Assembly: GCF_003600625.1 (NCBI RefSeq)
Contig: NZ_CP032489.1
Coordinates: forward strand, 1,054,001-1,118,000
Direction of reading: 5' to 3'
Source of the DNA: Arachidicoccus soli
Lineage (GTDB): Bacteria; Bacteroidota; Bacteroidia; Chitinophagales; Chitinophagaceae
Length of the DNA: 64,000 bases
The notes below the pieces were generated by a model that ran no database searches, had not been told where the DNA came from, and saw nothing but the letters and a program-made list of their open reading frames with translations. Both the position numbers and the translations under genes were made by a program. Shown one piece after another: positions 17,498 to 26,662 of this stretch (positions are counted from its first letter, which is position 1; each line of letters opens with the position of its first letter).

Positions 17498-19117
17498 TTA
17501 CAAAATTACATTTTGTAATAAATTACTCTTATTTGGATAATCAGTATTGAAATGCAACCCACGACTTTCTTTACGAAATTGTGCACCTCTAACAATTAGG
17601 AATCCTATCGTAATTAAATTTCTAAGTTCGCATAATTGTGGTGATACCTGTGTGGATTTAAATAAGGTTTCAGTCTCTTCAAATAATAAATCCAAGCGGC
17701 GCATGGCACGTTCTAATCTAATATTGTTGCGTACAATGCCAACATAATCGCTCATTATTTGTTCCAATTCTTTTATGCTTTGCGTAATCAGGATCATTTC
17801 TTTCGGCTGTGAGGTACCTTCCTCATTCCATTCGGGTAAATGGATGTTATTGATATAATCAATTGCCTTTTCAAGTTTTCCTTCTTCTGAAAGTCTGGTG
17901 ACATCTGTAAATGCACGATGACTAAAGACCATGGCTTCCAATAAACTATTGCTGGCAAGTCTGTTGGCGCCATGCAAACCCGTACTGCTGCATTCTCCGC
18001 AAGCGTATAAATTCAAAATAGAAGTTCGTGCCCACTCATCTGTTTTAATGCCACCACAACTATAATGAGCTGCAGGTGCTACCGGTATCATTTGTTCAAA
18101 AACATCGATACCAATACTTAAACATTTTTCATAAATATTGGGGAAGTGATGAAGAAATTTTTCTTTATCTAATGCCCGACAATCAAGAAAAACATGTTCA
18201 GTCCCATGTTTTTTCATCTCACTATCAATAGCACGTGCTACAATATCTCGAGGGGCTAAGTCTTTTCTTTTATCATACTTTTCCATAAAGGCTTCGCCTT
18301 TAATATTGCGTAATACTGCGCCCTCGCCACGTACTGCTTCTGTAATAAGAAATGCCGGTGACTCGCCTGGCTTAAATAATGCTGTTGGATGAAATTGAAT
18401 AAATTCCATATTCTCTATCCTTCCTTTAGCGCGATAAGTCATTGCGACACCATCTCCTGTTGCAACTTTTGGATTAGTCGTAGTACGATAAACCTGCCCG
18501 CACCCACCTGTTGCGAGCATGGTAATAGGTGCCAATATTTTATCTATTTTATTCGTTTGATGATTTAAAACATAGACCCCATAACAAGTAATGTTGGGAG
18601 TAGATTTGGTAACCAAATAATTTAAGTGATGTTGTGTAATGAGTTCCACAACATAACAATGCTGTATGAATTTAATATTGTTATGTTTCTGAGCTTCGGC
18701 AATTAAAGTGCGCTCCATCTCTTTGCCTGTTACATCTTTGTGGTGTAATATCCTAAATTCGCTATGTCCGCCTTCACGGCCAAGACTATATTCGCCGTTT
18801 TCTTCTTTATCAAAAGAAGCACCGTAGTCAATTATTTCTTGGATCCGCTCTGGACCTTCTGTTACGACTATATTTACAACATCTTCATTACAAAGTCCAT
18901 CACCGGCAATTAAAGTGTCTTGAATGTGTTTTTCAAAACTATCCTTCTCTTCATCCCATACGCCTGCCACTCCACCTTGGGCATATTTGGTATTTGTTTC
19001 TTCTGGAGAAGCTTTCGTAATAACTGTAATTTCCTTGTCTGGAAATTTTTTGGCAATTTTAATCGCATAGGTTAGACCTGCAATGCCCGATCCTATAATT
19101 AAGAAGTCTGTCTTCAT
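17498..19117 (-). CDS. nadB: L-aspartate oxidase
   Basis: A 539-residue flavoprotein that oxidises L-aspartate to iminoaspartate, the first step of NAD synthesis (its partner NadA is not in the window). I place the start at the ATG at 19117, because MKTDFLIIGSGIAGL puts the FAD dinucleotide-binding motif at the usual distance. An upstream in-frame TTG is less likely. Other marks are NTKYAQGGVAGVW, the HHKDVTGKEMERTL block, the active-site region EFIQFHPTAL, the RGEGAVLRN and LAPRDIVARAID segments, and GECSSTGLHGANRLASNSLLEA. The C-terminal helical domain is complete. Confidence 0.95.
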   Translation of the reverse strand: MKTDFLIIGSGIAGLTYAIKIAKKFPDKEITVITKASPEETNTKYAQGGVAGVWDEEKDSFEKHIQDTLIAGDGLCNEDVVNIVVTEGPERIQEIIDYGASFDKEENGEYSLGREGGHSEFRILHHKDVTGKEMERTLIAEAQKHNNIKFIQHCYVVELITQHHLNYLVTKSTPNITCYGVYVLNHQTNKIDKILAPITMLATGGCGQVYRTTTNPKVATGDGVAMTYRAKGRIENMEFIQFHPTALFKPGESPAFLITEAVRGEGAVLRNIKGEAFMEKYDKRKDLAPRDIVARAIDSEMKKHGTEHVFLDCRALDKEKFLHHFPNIYEKCLSIGIDVFEQMIPVAPAAHYSCGGIKTDEWARTSILNLYACGECSSTGLHGANRLASNSLLEAMVFSHRAFTDVTRLSEEGKLEKAIDYINNIHLPEWNEEGTSQPKEMILITQSIKELEQIMSDYVGIVRNNIRLERAMRRLDLLFEETETLFKSTQVSPQLCELRNLITIGFLIVRGAQFRKESRGLHFNTDYPNKSNLLQNVIL

Positions 19118-19170
19118 ATTATTCTTCAATTCCTGCAAATCTACTTATAAAAAAGATTGTGAGAAAACAA

Positions 19171-19210
19171 AAAAGCAATTACCAATTTGGCAATTGCTTT
19201 TCGTTTTTAT
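19171..19210 (-). terminator. Terminator after the amino acid permease
   Basis: Hairpin GCAATTACCAA / TTTGGCAATTGC, extended by AAAA/TTTT, with A-rich flank that reads as a T-run on the minus strand. It lies between the stop of the permease gene (19225) and the nadB start. Confidence 0.75.
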
Positions 19211-19224
19211 TTAATTTAAGCTAA

Positions 19225-20898
19225 TTAAAGTTCTATTTTCTTTCTTCCTTTCATTAAATAATAGAAATAATAAAATATATGAAATATTACCATTACTATA
19301 GAGAAAGTGAACAGACCGATACTGCTATCATCTGCATATAAATGATGGCAGACAGCTAAAATGGCTAAAAGGATTGTGAGTCCAAATCCACATAAAGATG
19401 TTATTCTATAACTTCTATTATGCGATATGGAAGAGTCATTTTTACTTAATTCACTTTTTACAATTCCACGTGATAGATAAATGTCTAAACCAATCATCAT
19501 CCATACTACCAATCGCATCCATGTATCTAATGGCAAAAATACCATCATAAATAAACAAACTAATACACCTAAAACAGGTACATACGGTACAAATGGTACA
19601 CGGAATGCACGAGGTGCATCTTTCATATTTCTGCGCATTACCAATACCCCAATACAAACTAATATAAATGCAAATAAAGTTCCAATACTGGTCATCTCAC
19701 CAACAATACGACCAGGAATAAATGCTGCAAAAGCACTTACCAAAAGCATAAACAATAAGTTCGATTTGTATGGAGTACGATGTTTAGGATGCAATTTGGA
19801 GAAGATACTAGGCAATAATCCATCTTTACTCATTGAATAGAATACGCGACTCTGACCTAAAAGCATCACCAATATTACTGAAGAATAGCCCAATAAGATA
19901 GCAATATTGATAGCAATATTTAACCAGGGGTAATCGGGTGTTACTACACCATTGGCTCCGGCATGCCCCATTTGCTGAATGGCAATTGCAACAGGTGCTA
20001 AATCCCCACTTCCGCCGGTGTTGAACATGTGATAATTAGCCACACCAGTCATAACATAGGCAAAAGCAATATACAAGACAGTACATATTAAAAGAGAACC
20101 AAGAATGCCTATGGGCATTGATTTAGCTGGGTTTTTTGTTTCCTGCGCAGCAGTTGATACAGCATCAAAACCAATATAGGCAAAGAATACCACAGCAGCA
20201 GCACGCACAATGCCTGACCAACCAAAACTTCCAAAATTGCCGGTATTAGCAGGGATTAAAGGATGTAGGTTTTCCGGACGGACATAATGAAAACCTAGAA
20301 CTATAAATACTATAACAATAGAAACTTTTAATACAACAATAATACTATTTACGGTAGCTGATTCACTTGTCCCTCTAATAAGTATTAAGGACATGACTAC
20401 TACTATAAATACTGCTGGAAGGTTTAAAATGCCAGGAATAGTATCGAAAGGAGTAGCCATCAGTGAATGGGGGAAGGCTACCCCAAATGATTTAAATAGT
20501 TGTGCTAGATATCCTGACCAACTGGAGGCAACGGTTGCAGCACCTACAGCATATTCCAGTACTAAATCCCAACCAATAATCCAGGCTATAAATTCACCCA
20601 TTGTAGCATATGAATAAGTATATGCACTGCCGGCTACTGGTATCATAGAAGAAAATTCGGCATAACAAAGTCCGGCAAAAGCGCAACCGATAGCGGCAAT
20701 AATAAAGGAAATCATAATGCCAGGACCGGCATAGTTAGCAGCAGCAACGCCAGTAATAGAAAACAATCCTGCTCCGATAATAGCGCCAATGCCTAAAGCT
20801 ATTAATGATCTTGAACTAAGGGTTTTCTTTAAGCCATGTTCAGAATCAGAGGATTCGGCAAGTAAGGAACTAATCGATTTTTTTGCAAATAAACTCAT
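19225..20898 (-). CDS. APC-superfamily amino acid permease (CAT-like)
   Basis: A 557-residue integral membrane protein with about 12-14 spans. The first transmembrane helix carries the substrate-binding GIGAIIGAGLFSITG motif of APC transporters. The SSMIPVAGSAYTYSYATMGEFIAWIIGWDLVLEY block matches the cationic amino acid transporter (CAT/YfnA) group, and FFAYIGFDAVSTAAQETKNPAKSMP is its TM6-7 loop signature. Import of an amino acid by proton coupling or exchange is expected, and which one is not visible. The divergent symporter gene begins 183 bp away. Confidence 0.9.
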   Translation of the reverse strand: MSLFAKKSISSLLAESSDSEHGLKKTLSSRSLIALGIGAIIGAGLFSITGVAAANYAGPGIMISFIIAAIGCAFAGLCYAEFSSMIPVAGSAYTYSYATMGEFIAWIIGWDLVLEYAVGAATVASSWSGYLAQLFKSFGVAFPHSLMATPFDTIPGILNLPAVFIVVVMSLILIRGTSESATVNSIIVVLKVSIVIVFIVLGFHYVRPENLHPLIPANTGNFGSFGWSGIVRAAAVVFFAYIGFDAVSTAAQETKNPAKSMPIGILGSLLICTVLYIAFAYVMTGVANYHMFNTGGSGDLAPVAIAIQQMGHAGANGVVTPDYPWLNIAINIAILLGYSSVILVMLLGQSRVFYSMSKDGLLPSIFSKLHPKHRTPYKSNLLFMLLVSAFAAFIPGRIVGEMTSIGTLFAFILVCIGVLVMRRNMKDAPRAFRVPFVPYVPVLGVLVCLFMMVFLPLDTWMRLVVWMMIGLDIYLSRGIVKSELSKNDSSISHNRSYRITSLCGFGLTILLAILAVCHHLYADDSSIGLFTFSIVMVIFHIFYYFYYLMKGRKKIEL

Positions 20899-21081
20899 AG
20901 ATATTTTTGTTCTCAGTTAATTATAAGTCGGAAAATTAACGATTTATTTTTAAGGATACCTAAATTATAAGTTCTTTTTTGCTTGCTAAAATTTCTTTAG
21001 AACATAAATACGAATAAATGTTAGGTTTGCGTATATTGCACCGCTTTTCAGAAAATGATTGCCTAATCCACCTATTATTTA

Positions 21082-22341
21082 ATGAGAAATACTAAAAACA
21101 GACTTACTCTTTATATTATTTATGGAATGATATTGGGCATTATTATAGGTTATCTTGCTTATTTATTCCTTCCAAAAGTTTACTTGCCGACATTTACCAG
21201 TAGTGCTAATTTATTAACTACAATTTTTTTGCGTTTGGTGCAAATGGTTATTGCACCATTAGTTTTTTGTACACTTATTGTTGGTATAGCCAAATTAGGT
21301 GATATAAAAGCAGTCGGTCGGGTAGGAGGAAAAGCAATGCTTTGGTTTATTTCCGCATCCATTATAAGTTTGTTTATCGGCTTGATAATGGTACATCTGA
21401 CGCATCCAGGTAGTGGCATTGCCTTAAATAGCGTAAACGCGAATGATGCGAAAGATATTCTATCAAATACACAAAATTTCTCTTCAGCCAATTTTATTAA
21501 CCATTTGGTACCTAAAAGTGTTGTAGAAGCTATGGCCTCCAATGAAATACTGCAAATAGTTGTATTTGCGGTATTTCTCGGCGTGGCCTTAGCATCAATG
21601 GGAGAAAGAGCAACTGCTGCAGTAAAAGCCTTAGATACATTTTCGCATGCTATCTTGATAATGGTAAACTATGTAATGTATTTTGCTCCATTTGGTGTAC
21701 TGGGTTCTATCGCCGCTACAATGGCGGTAAATGGGCCAACTATATTTTTATTTTATGGAAAATATTTGTTCTGGTTTTTAATTACCATAATTATACTTTG
21801 GTCTGTTATGATTTTGGTAGGACTTATAATTTTGAAAAAACGATTATTGCCTTTATTGAAAGCCATTCTTCAGCCAATGATAGTAGCTTTTAGTACAACT
21901 AGCAGCGAAGCGGTCTTTCCTGTGCTGACAGAAGAGTTGGAAAAATACGGTTGCAATAATAAAATCGTAGCCTTTGTCCTGCCACTAGGTTATTCTTTTA
22001 ATTTAGATGGTAGCATGATTTATATGACTTTTGCGAGTATGGCGATTGCGCAAGCTTATGGCGTTCATTTAGATATAGGCACACAAATTACCATGCTTTT
22101 TGTACTAATGTTGACGAGCAAAGGCATTGCTGGTGTACCACGGGCATCATTGGTGGTGGTGGCTGCATCTTGTGCAATGTTTAATATTCCTCCAGAAGGT
22201 ATTGCTCTGATTTTACCCATTGATCATTTCTGCGATATGCTGCGAACAATGACCAATGTTGTTGGTAATGCCTTGTCTACAGCATCTGTAAGTAAATGGG
22301 AGGGTGCATTGGATTTGCAGCAAAAACAAATTACAATTTAA
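21082..22341 (+). CDS. Dicarboxylate/amino acid:cation symporter (DAACS, GltP/DctA family)
   Basis: A 419-residue inner-membrane transporter of the glutamate transporter fold (eight spans plus two re-entrant hairpins). The HP1 serine motif is TTSSEAVFP, the TM7 cation-site motif is SFNLDGSMIYMT, HP2 is SKGIAGVPRASLVVV, and TM8 holds the substrate-contact DHFCDMLRTMTNVVGN. In this family, an arginine in TM8 at this point favours acidic substrates (glutamate, aspartate or C4-dicarboxylates). A Na+ or H+ gradient drives uptake. It is a single gene. Confidence 0.92.
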   Translation: MRNTKNRLTLYIIYGMILGIIIGYLAYLFLPKVYLPTFTSSANLLTTIFLRLVQMVIAPLVFCTLIVGIAKLGDIKAVGRVGGKAMLWFISASIISLFIGLIMVHLTHPGSGIALNSVNANDAKDILSNTQNFSSANFINHLVPKSVVEAMASNEILQIVVFAVFLGVALASMGERATAAVKALDTFSHAILIMVNYVMYFAPFGVLGSIAATMAVNGPTIFLFYGKYLFWFLITIIILWSVMILVGLIILKKRLLPLLKAILQPMIVAFSTTSSEAVFPVLTEELEKYGCNNKIVAFVLPLGYSFNLDGSMIYMTFASMAIAQAYGVHLDIGTQITMLFVLMLTSKGIAGVPRASLVVVAASCAMFNIPPEGIALILPIDHFCDMLRTMTNVVGNALSTASVSKWEGALDLQQKQITI

Positions 22342-22426
22342 TCTTTTATTACAATATTTTAAATTTTAATTGATATTGCATTCGTTAATTTTGCCCATCC
22401 TATAATTATCTCAACGATTCTACCTT

Positions 22427-23125
22427 ATGCTAAATACGATATTGCTAAGTTTCGATTGGAAACAATTGCTCAACCCGGAATTTTATATTTTTCCTGGTAG
22501 TCTGTGGTTAATTATGTTTATAATTTTTGCAGAAACAGGTTTGTTTATCGGATTTTTTTTGCCAGGCGATTCATTATTATTTGTAGCAGGTATTTTTAGT
22601 GAAAAGTTAATTGCATCTTCTGCTTTCGATTTTGGTAATTCGCACCTCAACCTAATAGAACTGATTGTATTAATATTTATTGCCGGAGTTATTGGGAACT
22701 TCTTTGGTTATTGGTTTGGTTTGAAAAGTGGTCATATGCTTTTCAAAAAAGAAGACACATGGTATTTTAAGAAAAAACATTTGAAACAAGCACATAATTT
22801 CTTCGAAAAACGAGGAGGGAGCGCCCTTATATTTGCTCGTTTTCTGCCTATCGTTCGCACTTTTGCGCCCATTGTTGCAGGCATCGTAGATATGGATAAG
22901 AAAAAATTTATGCTCTACAATGTAATTGGATCTGCAGCTTGGGTTGCCCTGATGGTAGCATCAGGACATTATTTAGACACATTTATTAAAGAGAAATATG
23001 GCATTCAATTAACTGACCATTTAGAGTTAATCGTATTGATATTAGTATTAATCACCACTGCACCTGTAATTATAAAAATGATTACCCATGGTAGGCAAAA
23101 AGCGGTAGGTGGGGAACAGGAATAA
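22427..23125 (+). CDS. DedA family membrane protein (VTT domain)
   Basis: A 232-residue polytopic membrane protein. The DedA signatures are ETGLFIGFFLPGDSLLFVAG in the first re-entrant region, GNFFGYWFGLKSG, and FARFLPIVRTFAPIVAGIVDMDKKKF with the conserved Arg and Pro residues. DedA proteins are now linked to undecaprenyl-phosphate or phospholipid translocation and to envelope integrity. The individual substrate here cannot be assigned. It is read in the same direction as the symporter, with an 85-bp gap. Confidence 0.9.
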   Translation: MLNTILLSFDWKQLLNPEFYIFPGSLWLIMFIIFAETGLFIGFFLPGDSLLFVAGIFSEKLIASSAFDFGNSHLNLIELIVLIFIAGVIGNFFGYWFGLKSGHMLFKKEDTWYFKKKHLKQAHNFFEKRGGSALIFARFLPIVRTFAPIVAGIVDMDKKKFMLYNVIGSAAWVALMVASGHYLDTFIKEKYGIQLTDHLELIVLILVLITTAPVIIKMITHGRQKAVGGEQE

Positions 23126-23272
23126 GCTTATTTCTTTAAAGAAGAATAATTAACTTCATACAGATAGTGGACACTGATTGTTTTTCAACCTTCAAGGAGG
23201 CCATATTATTTTTATATTTTATGCTTCAATTTTCCTTCTTATAAAAATGGCAAAATACTTATCTTCGCTGCT

Positions 23273-24268
23273 ATGCAAAAAGAAGTTGTATTAAGTGGCA
23301 TCAGACCTACTGGTTTTTTACATCTCGGAAATTATTTTGGTGCCATGCGTAATTATGTGCGCATGCAAGATGAGTATAATTGTTATTTTTTTGTTGCCGA
23401 CTGGCATAGTCTTACAACACATCCTGATACTAAAGCGCTTAAAACTAGTGTTCATAGAGTGATTGCAGAAAATATTGCTTGCGGACTTGACCCTCAAAAA
23501 GTGTCACTATATGTACAAAGTGATGTCCCCGAAATCGCAGAATTATATCTGTATTTGAACACACTTGCCTATAAAGGTGAGTTAGAAAAAGTGCCCACAT
23601 TTAAAGATAAAGTCCGGTTGCAACCAGATAACGTAAATGCGGGATTACTAACATATCCAGTTTTAATGGCGGCGGATATTTTAATACATCGAGCCGTGAA
23701 GGTTCCGGTTGGAAAAGATCAAGAGCAGCATTTAGAAATGGCACGTAATTTTGCTGATCGCTTCAATCACAGATATGGTGAGGTTTTCCCACAGCCGCGT
23801 GCTTTCAATTTTAGTAAAGAACTAGTGAAAATTCTTAGCTTGGATGGCAATGGGAAAATGAGTAAAAGTGAAAATCAAATGGCAACTATTTATCTTTCTG
23901 ATGAGGGTGAACTTGTCAAAAAGAAAATAATGAAAGCCAAAACAGATGGCGGCCCAGCTGAAGATAATGCAGAGAAACCTGACTATATTCAAAATCTCTT
24001 TACTTTAATGAGCTTGGTAAGTTCGGATGATGTTGTTAAGAAATTTGAGGTGGATTATAGTCAATGCAATATTCGCTATGGCGATTTGAAAAAACAATTG
24101 GCCGAGGACATGGCTGTATTTTTAAAACCCATTCGCGAAAAAGCCACCGCTATTCAGAACGATAATGCGTATCTTCAAAAGATAATGCGAGAAGGTGCTG
24201 AAAAAGCAAGAGCAAGTGCAAGAGCTACAATTAATATTGTACGAGAAAGTATGGGTGTAAAATATTAA
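23273..24268 (+). CDS. trpS: Tryptophanyl-tRNA synthetase
   Basis: A 331-residue class Ic synthetase charging tRNA-Trp. The HIGH-type motif is GFLHLGN near residue 14 and the KMSKS motif is DGNGKMSKSENQM near residue 196. The pocket block TYPVLMAADILIHRA and VPVGKDQEQHLEMARN are typical of bacterial TrpS. The length equals that of the usual enzyme. It begins a co-directional run with the deoxynucleoside kinase and VOC genes. Confidence 0.96.
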   Translation: MQKEVVLSGIRPTGFLHLGNYFGAMRNYVRMQDEYNCYFFVADWHSLTTHPDTKALKTSVHRVIAENIACGLDPQKVSLYVQSDVPEIAELYLYLNTLAYKGELEKVPTFKDKVRLQPDNVNAGLLTYPVLMAADILIHRAVKVPVGKDQEQHLEMARNFADRFNHRYGEVFPQPRAFNFSKELVKILSLDGNGKMSKSENQMATIYLSDEGELVKKKIMKAKTDGGPAEDNAEKPDYIQNLFTLMSLVSSDDVVKKFEVDYSQCNIRYGDLKKQLAEDMAVFLKPIREKATAIQNDNAYLQKIMREGAEKARASARATINIVRESMGVKY

Positions 24269-24331
24269 TTTAGTCCCTTATAAATTTTCAAATAATCTTC
24301 TAATTTCTATTTTAAACTTTGAATTGAAATA

Positions 24332-24973
24332 ATGGCAAAAGCAACTAAAATTAAACCAAAGCATATCGCGGTAGCGGGTAATATAGGTGCAGGTAAAACG
24401 ACACTTACGCAGTTGTTAAGTAAGCATTATAAATGGATCCCTCAATTTGAAGATGTAGACCATAACCCCTATTTAAGCGACTTTTACGATGATATGTCCC
24501 GGTGGAGTTTCGAATTGCAAATCTATTTCTTAAATAGCCGATTAAAGCAATTATTAGAAATCCAAAATGGAACTGAAACCGTTATTCAAGATAGAACGAT
24601 TTATGAAGATGCAAATATATTTGCACCGAACTTGCATGATATGAGTTTGATGAGTACGCGTGACTTCAACAATTATTATAGTTTTTTCAAAACTTTAAAG
24701 TCGATGGTAAAACCACCGGACTTATTGATATATTTAAAAGCTTCAGTGCCGGCATTGGTGGCACAAATACAAAAGCGGGGACGCGAATATGAAGATAATA
24801 TTCGACTGGATTATTTAAAAAAGTTGAATACCCTTTATGACAAATGGATTGATAGTTACAAGGAAGGACCCTTATTAGTGATAGACGTAGATAATATAAA
24901 TTTTGCAGAAAACGAGGAACACTTGGGGGAAATATTTACAAAAATTGATGGTCTTTTGTACGGTCTTTTTTAA
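24332..24973 (+). CDS. Deoxynucleoside kinase
   Basis: A 213-residue kinase of the dCK/dGK/TK2 type, phosphorylating deoxynucleosides for salvage. The Walker A loop is GNIGAGKTT near residues 17-25, the substrate base-binding stretch is WSFELQIYFLNSRLKQL, the DRS-type motif is IQDRTIYEDANIFAP, and the lid region is QKRGREYEDNI. The specificity (dA, dG or dC) cannot be read off. Its start is 63 bp after trpS and its end is 14 bp before the VOC gene, so the latter two are probably co-transcribed. Confidence 0.9.
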   Translation: MAKATKIKPKHIAVAGNIGAGKTTLTQLLSKHYKWIPQFEDVDHNPYLSDFYDDMSRWSFELQIYFLNSRLKQLLEIQNGTETVIQDRTIYEDANIFAPNLHDMSLMSTRDFNNYYSFFKTLKSMVKPPDLLIYLKASVPALVAQIQKRGREYEDNIRLDYLKKLNTLYDKWIDSYKEGPLLVIDVDNINFAENEEHLGEIFTKIDGLLYGLF

Positions 24974-24987
24974 TCGAAAAGTGAAAA

Positions 24988-25380
24988 ATGAATCCTGCCA
25001 TTAGCTTCATCACAATTGGTGTAAACGATTTACAAAAAATGAAATCTTTTTATAAAGATGTTTTGGGCTGGCAAACTACGAAAGACGAAGAAGGTATTGC
25101 ATTTTTTAAAATGAATGAAGGATTAATATTTTCTTTATTTCCCGAAAATGAATTGGCCAAAGATATTGGCATTATCAATACTTCCAGCGAATATAAAAAT
25201 TTCTCTCTCGCCATTAATTTGCCTACACAAAAAGAGGTCGATGATTTTTTTCAAATGCTTATTGAGAAAAACGTTACGATACAAAAAATGCCGGAACTTG
25301 TTTTATGGGGAGGTTATCGAGGATACTTTGCAGACCCTGAAAATAATTTTTGGGAAGTAGCATACAATCCGTTTCTGTAA
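24988..25380 (+). CDS. VOC-superfamily protein (glyoxalase/dioxygenase-like)
   Basis: A 130-residue protein with two beta-alpha-beta-beta-beta modules, starting SFITIGVNDLQKMKSFYKDVLGW, a standard VOC opening, and closing with GYFADPENNFWEVAYNP, where E is a metal-ligand position. The histidine ligand expected near the start is replaced (TIGVND), so metal binding may be incomplete. Glyoxalase, fosfomycin-resistance and bleomycin-binding members share this fold. The function here is undetermined. Confidence 0.8.
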   Translation: MNPAISFITIGVNDLQKMKSFYKDVLGWQTTKDEEGIAFFKMNEGLIFSLFPENELAKDIGIINTSSEYKNFSLAINLPTQKEVDDFFQMLIEKNVTIQKMPELVLWGGYRGYFADPENNFWEVAYNPFL

Positions 25381-25464
25381 GATGGATAGAAGCTGAGAAT
25401 TTAAAATGTGAGGAGAAATTATTTACCACTCGTTTATTGTTAACGATTAATCTTTACAATTGAA

Positions 25465-26487
25465 ATGAAACTACACTATTACACAATAAATACTGAATTT
25501 AAGTATCCATTTACAATCTCTAATGGAAGAACCAAAACGCATCAACCTGCGTTGATTGTTTCTTTATCTTTAGGAAATTTTACAGGTTGGGGCGAAGCGC
25601 CTGCCATAACTTATTATGATATTACAGTAGAAAAAATGGTCGAAGATTTGACTGCAAAAAAACTGTTTGTAGAAAAATTTGCACTCACCGAACCAGAAAG
25701 ATATTGGCATTATTTACATCATCTTTTTCCAAAGAATCCTTTTCTTGTTTGTGCATTGGATATGGCTTGTTGGGATTTGTTTTCAAAGCTTCAAGGAAAG
25801 CCTTTATATAAAATATGGCAATCTGAATGGCAAAATATTCCACTTACCGATTATACAATTGGCATTGACTCAATAGAGAAGATGCGGGAAAAAGTAAAGG
25901 AGAACCCCTGGCCTGTATACAAAATAAAGTTGGGCACTGAGAAAGATATTGAAATTATAGAATCGCTACGATCTTGTACAGATAAGCCTTTTAGAATAGA
26001 TGTAAATGGTGGATGGTCTTTGGAAGAAGCGCTAGAGAAAATTCCACAATTAAAGAAATTAGGCGTTGAGTTGATAGAACAGCCATTGGCAAAGGATGAT
26101 TGGGGAGGGATGAAAACACTTTTTGAAAAATCTTCATTACCTCTTTTTGCCGATGAAAGTTGCGTTTTCGAAAATGATGTGGAAAAATGTGTAGACCATT
26201 TTCATGGCATCAATATTAAACTGACAAAATGTAGTGGCCCCACACCGGCCATTAGAATGATAAAAATGGCGCGTACATTTAACCTCAAAGTGATGATGGG
26301 TAGCATGAATGAAACATCGGTAGGTTCAGCAGCCATAGCTAATTTTTTGCCTCAGCTGGATTTTGTGGATATGGATGGGAAATTACTTTTGAAAACGGAT
26401 ATTGCGGATGGATTGGAAATAGAATCAGGATTAGTAAAATTACACTATCATTCTGGATTGGGTGTTGCAGTGAATACTTTTCACTGA
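25465..26487 (+). CDS. Dipeptide epimerase (L-Ala-D/L-Glu-epimerase-like, enolase superfamily)
   Basis: A 340-residue member of the muconate-lactonising subgroup of the enolase superfamily. The N-terminal capping domain covers ~1-120. The barrel carries the KxK pair K153/K155 (YKIKLG), metal ligands D179 (DVNG), E205 (IEQP) and D230 (ADES), and the opposite-face lysine K252 (NIKLTK). This dual-lysine arrangement fits 1,1-proton-transfer epimerases such as YcjG/YkfB, which epimerise L-Ala-D-Glu from peptidoglycan recycling. The dipeptide specificity is inferred. No murein-peptide amidase gene is adjacent. Confidence 0.85.
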   Translation: MKLHYYTINTEFKYPFTISNGRTKTHQPALIVSLSLGNFTGWGEAPAITYYDITVEKMVEDLTAKKLFVEKFALTEPERYWHYLHHLFPKNPFLVCALDMACWDLFSKLQGKPLYKIWQSEWQNIPLTDYTIGIDSIEKMREKVKENPWPVYKIKLGTEKDIEIIESLRSCTDKPFRIDVNGGWSLEEALEKIPQLKKLGVELIEQPLAKDDWGGMKTLFEKSSLPLFADESCVFENDVEKCVDHFHGINIKLTKCSGPTPAIRMIKMARTFNLKVMMGSMNETSVGSAAIANFLPQLDFVDMDGKLLLKTDIADGLEIESGLVKLHYHSGLGVAVNTFH

Positions 26488-26556
26488 TTTTCTTATTTTA
26501 AATAAAACCATTTTTGAATAAATATTTTGTGTTATTAAATTTTGGTGCTATTTTTA

Positions 26557-26570
26557 TGAAAACGTTTTCA
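26557..26570. promoter_or_regulatory. LacI-type operator palindrome
   Basis: TGAAAACGTTTTCA is a perfect 14-bp palindrome with the central CG typical of LacI-family sites. It lies 92 bp before the lacI start. Confidence 0.65.
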
Positions 26571-26638
26571 AATTATTAAGAATGAATAGTTTACTTTTAC
26601 GACATAAAATTCTACGGCAGTGTTATTTTTTAGCCTAC

Positions 26639-26652
26639 TGAAAATGTTTTTA
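26639..26652. promoter_or_regulatory. Second, imperfect LacI-type operator
   Basis: TGAAAATGTTTTTA matches the upstream 14-bp palindrome at 12 of 14 positions and ends 10 bp before the lacI start codon. This suggests autoregulation, possibly by looping between the two sites. Confidence 0.55.
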
Positions 26653-26662
26653 AAAAAATAAG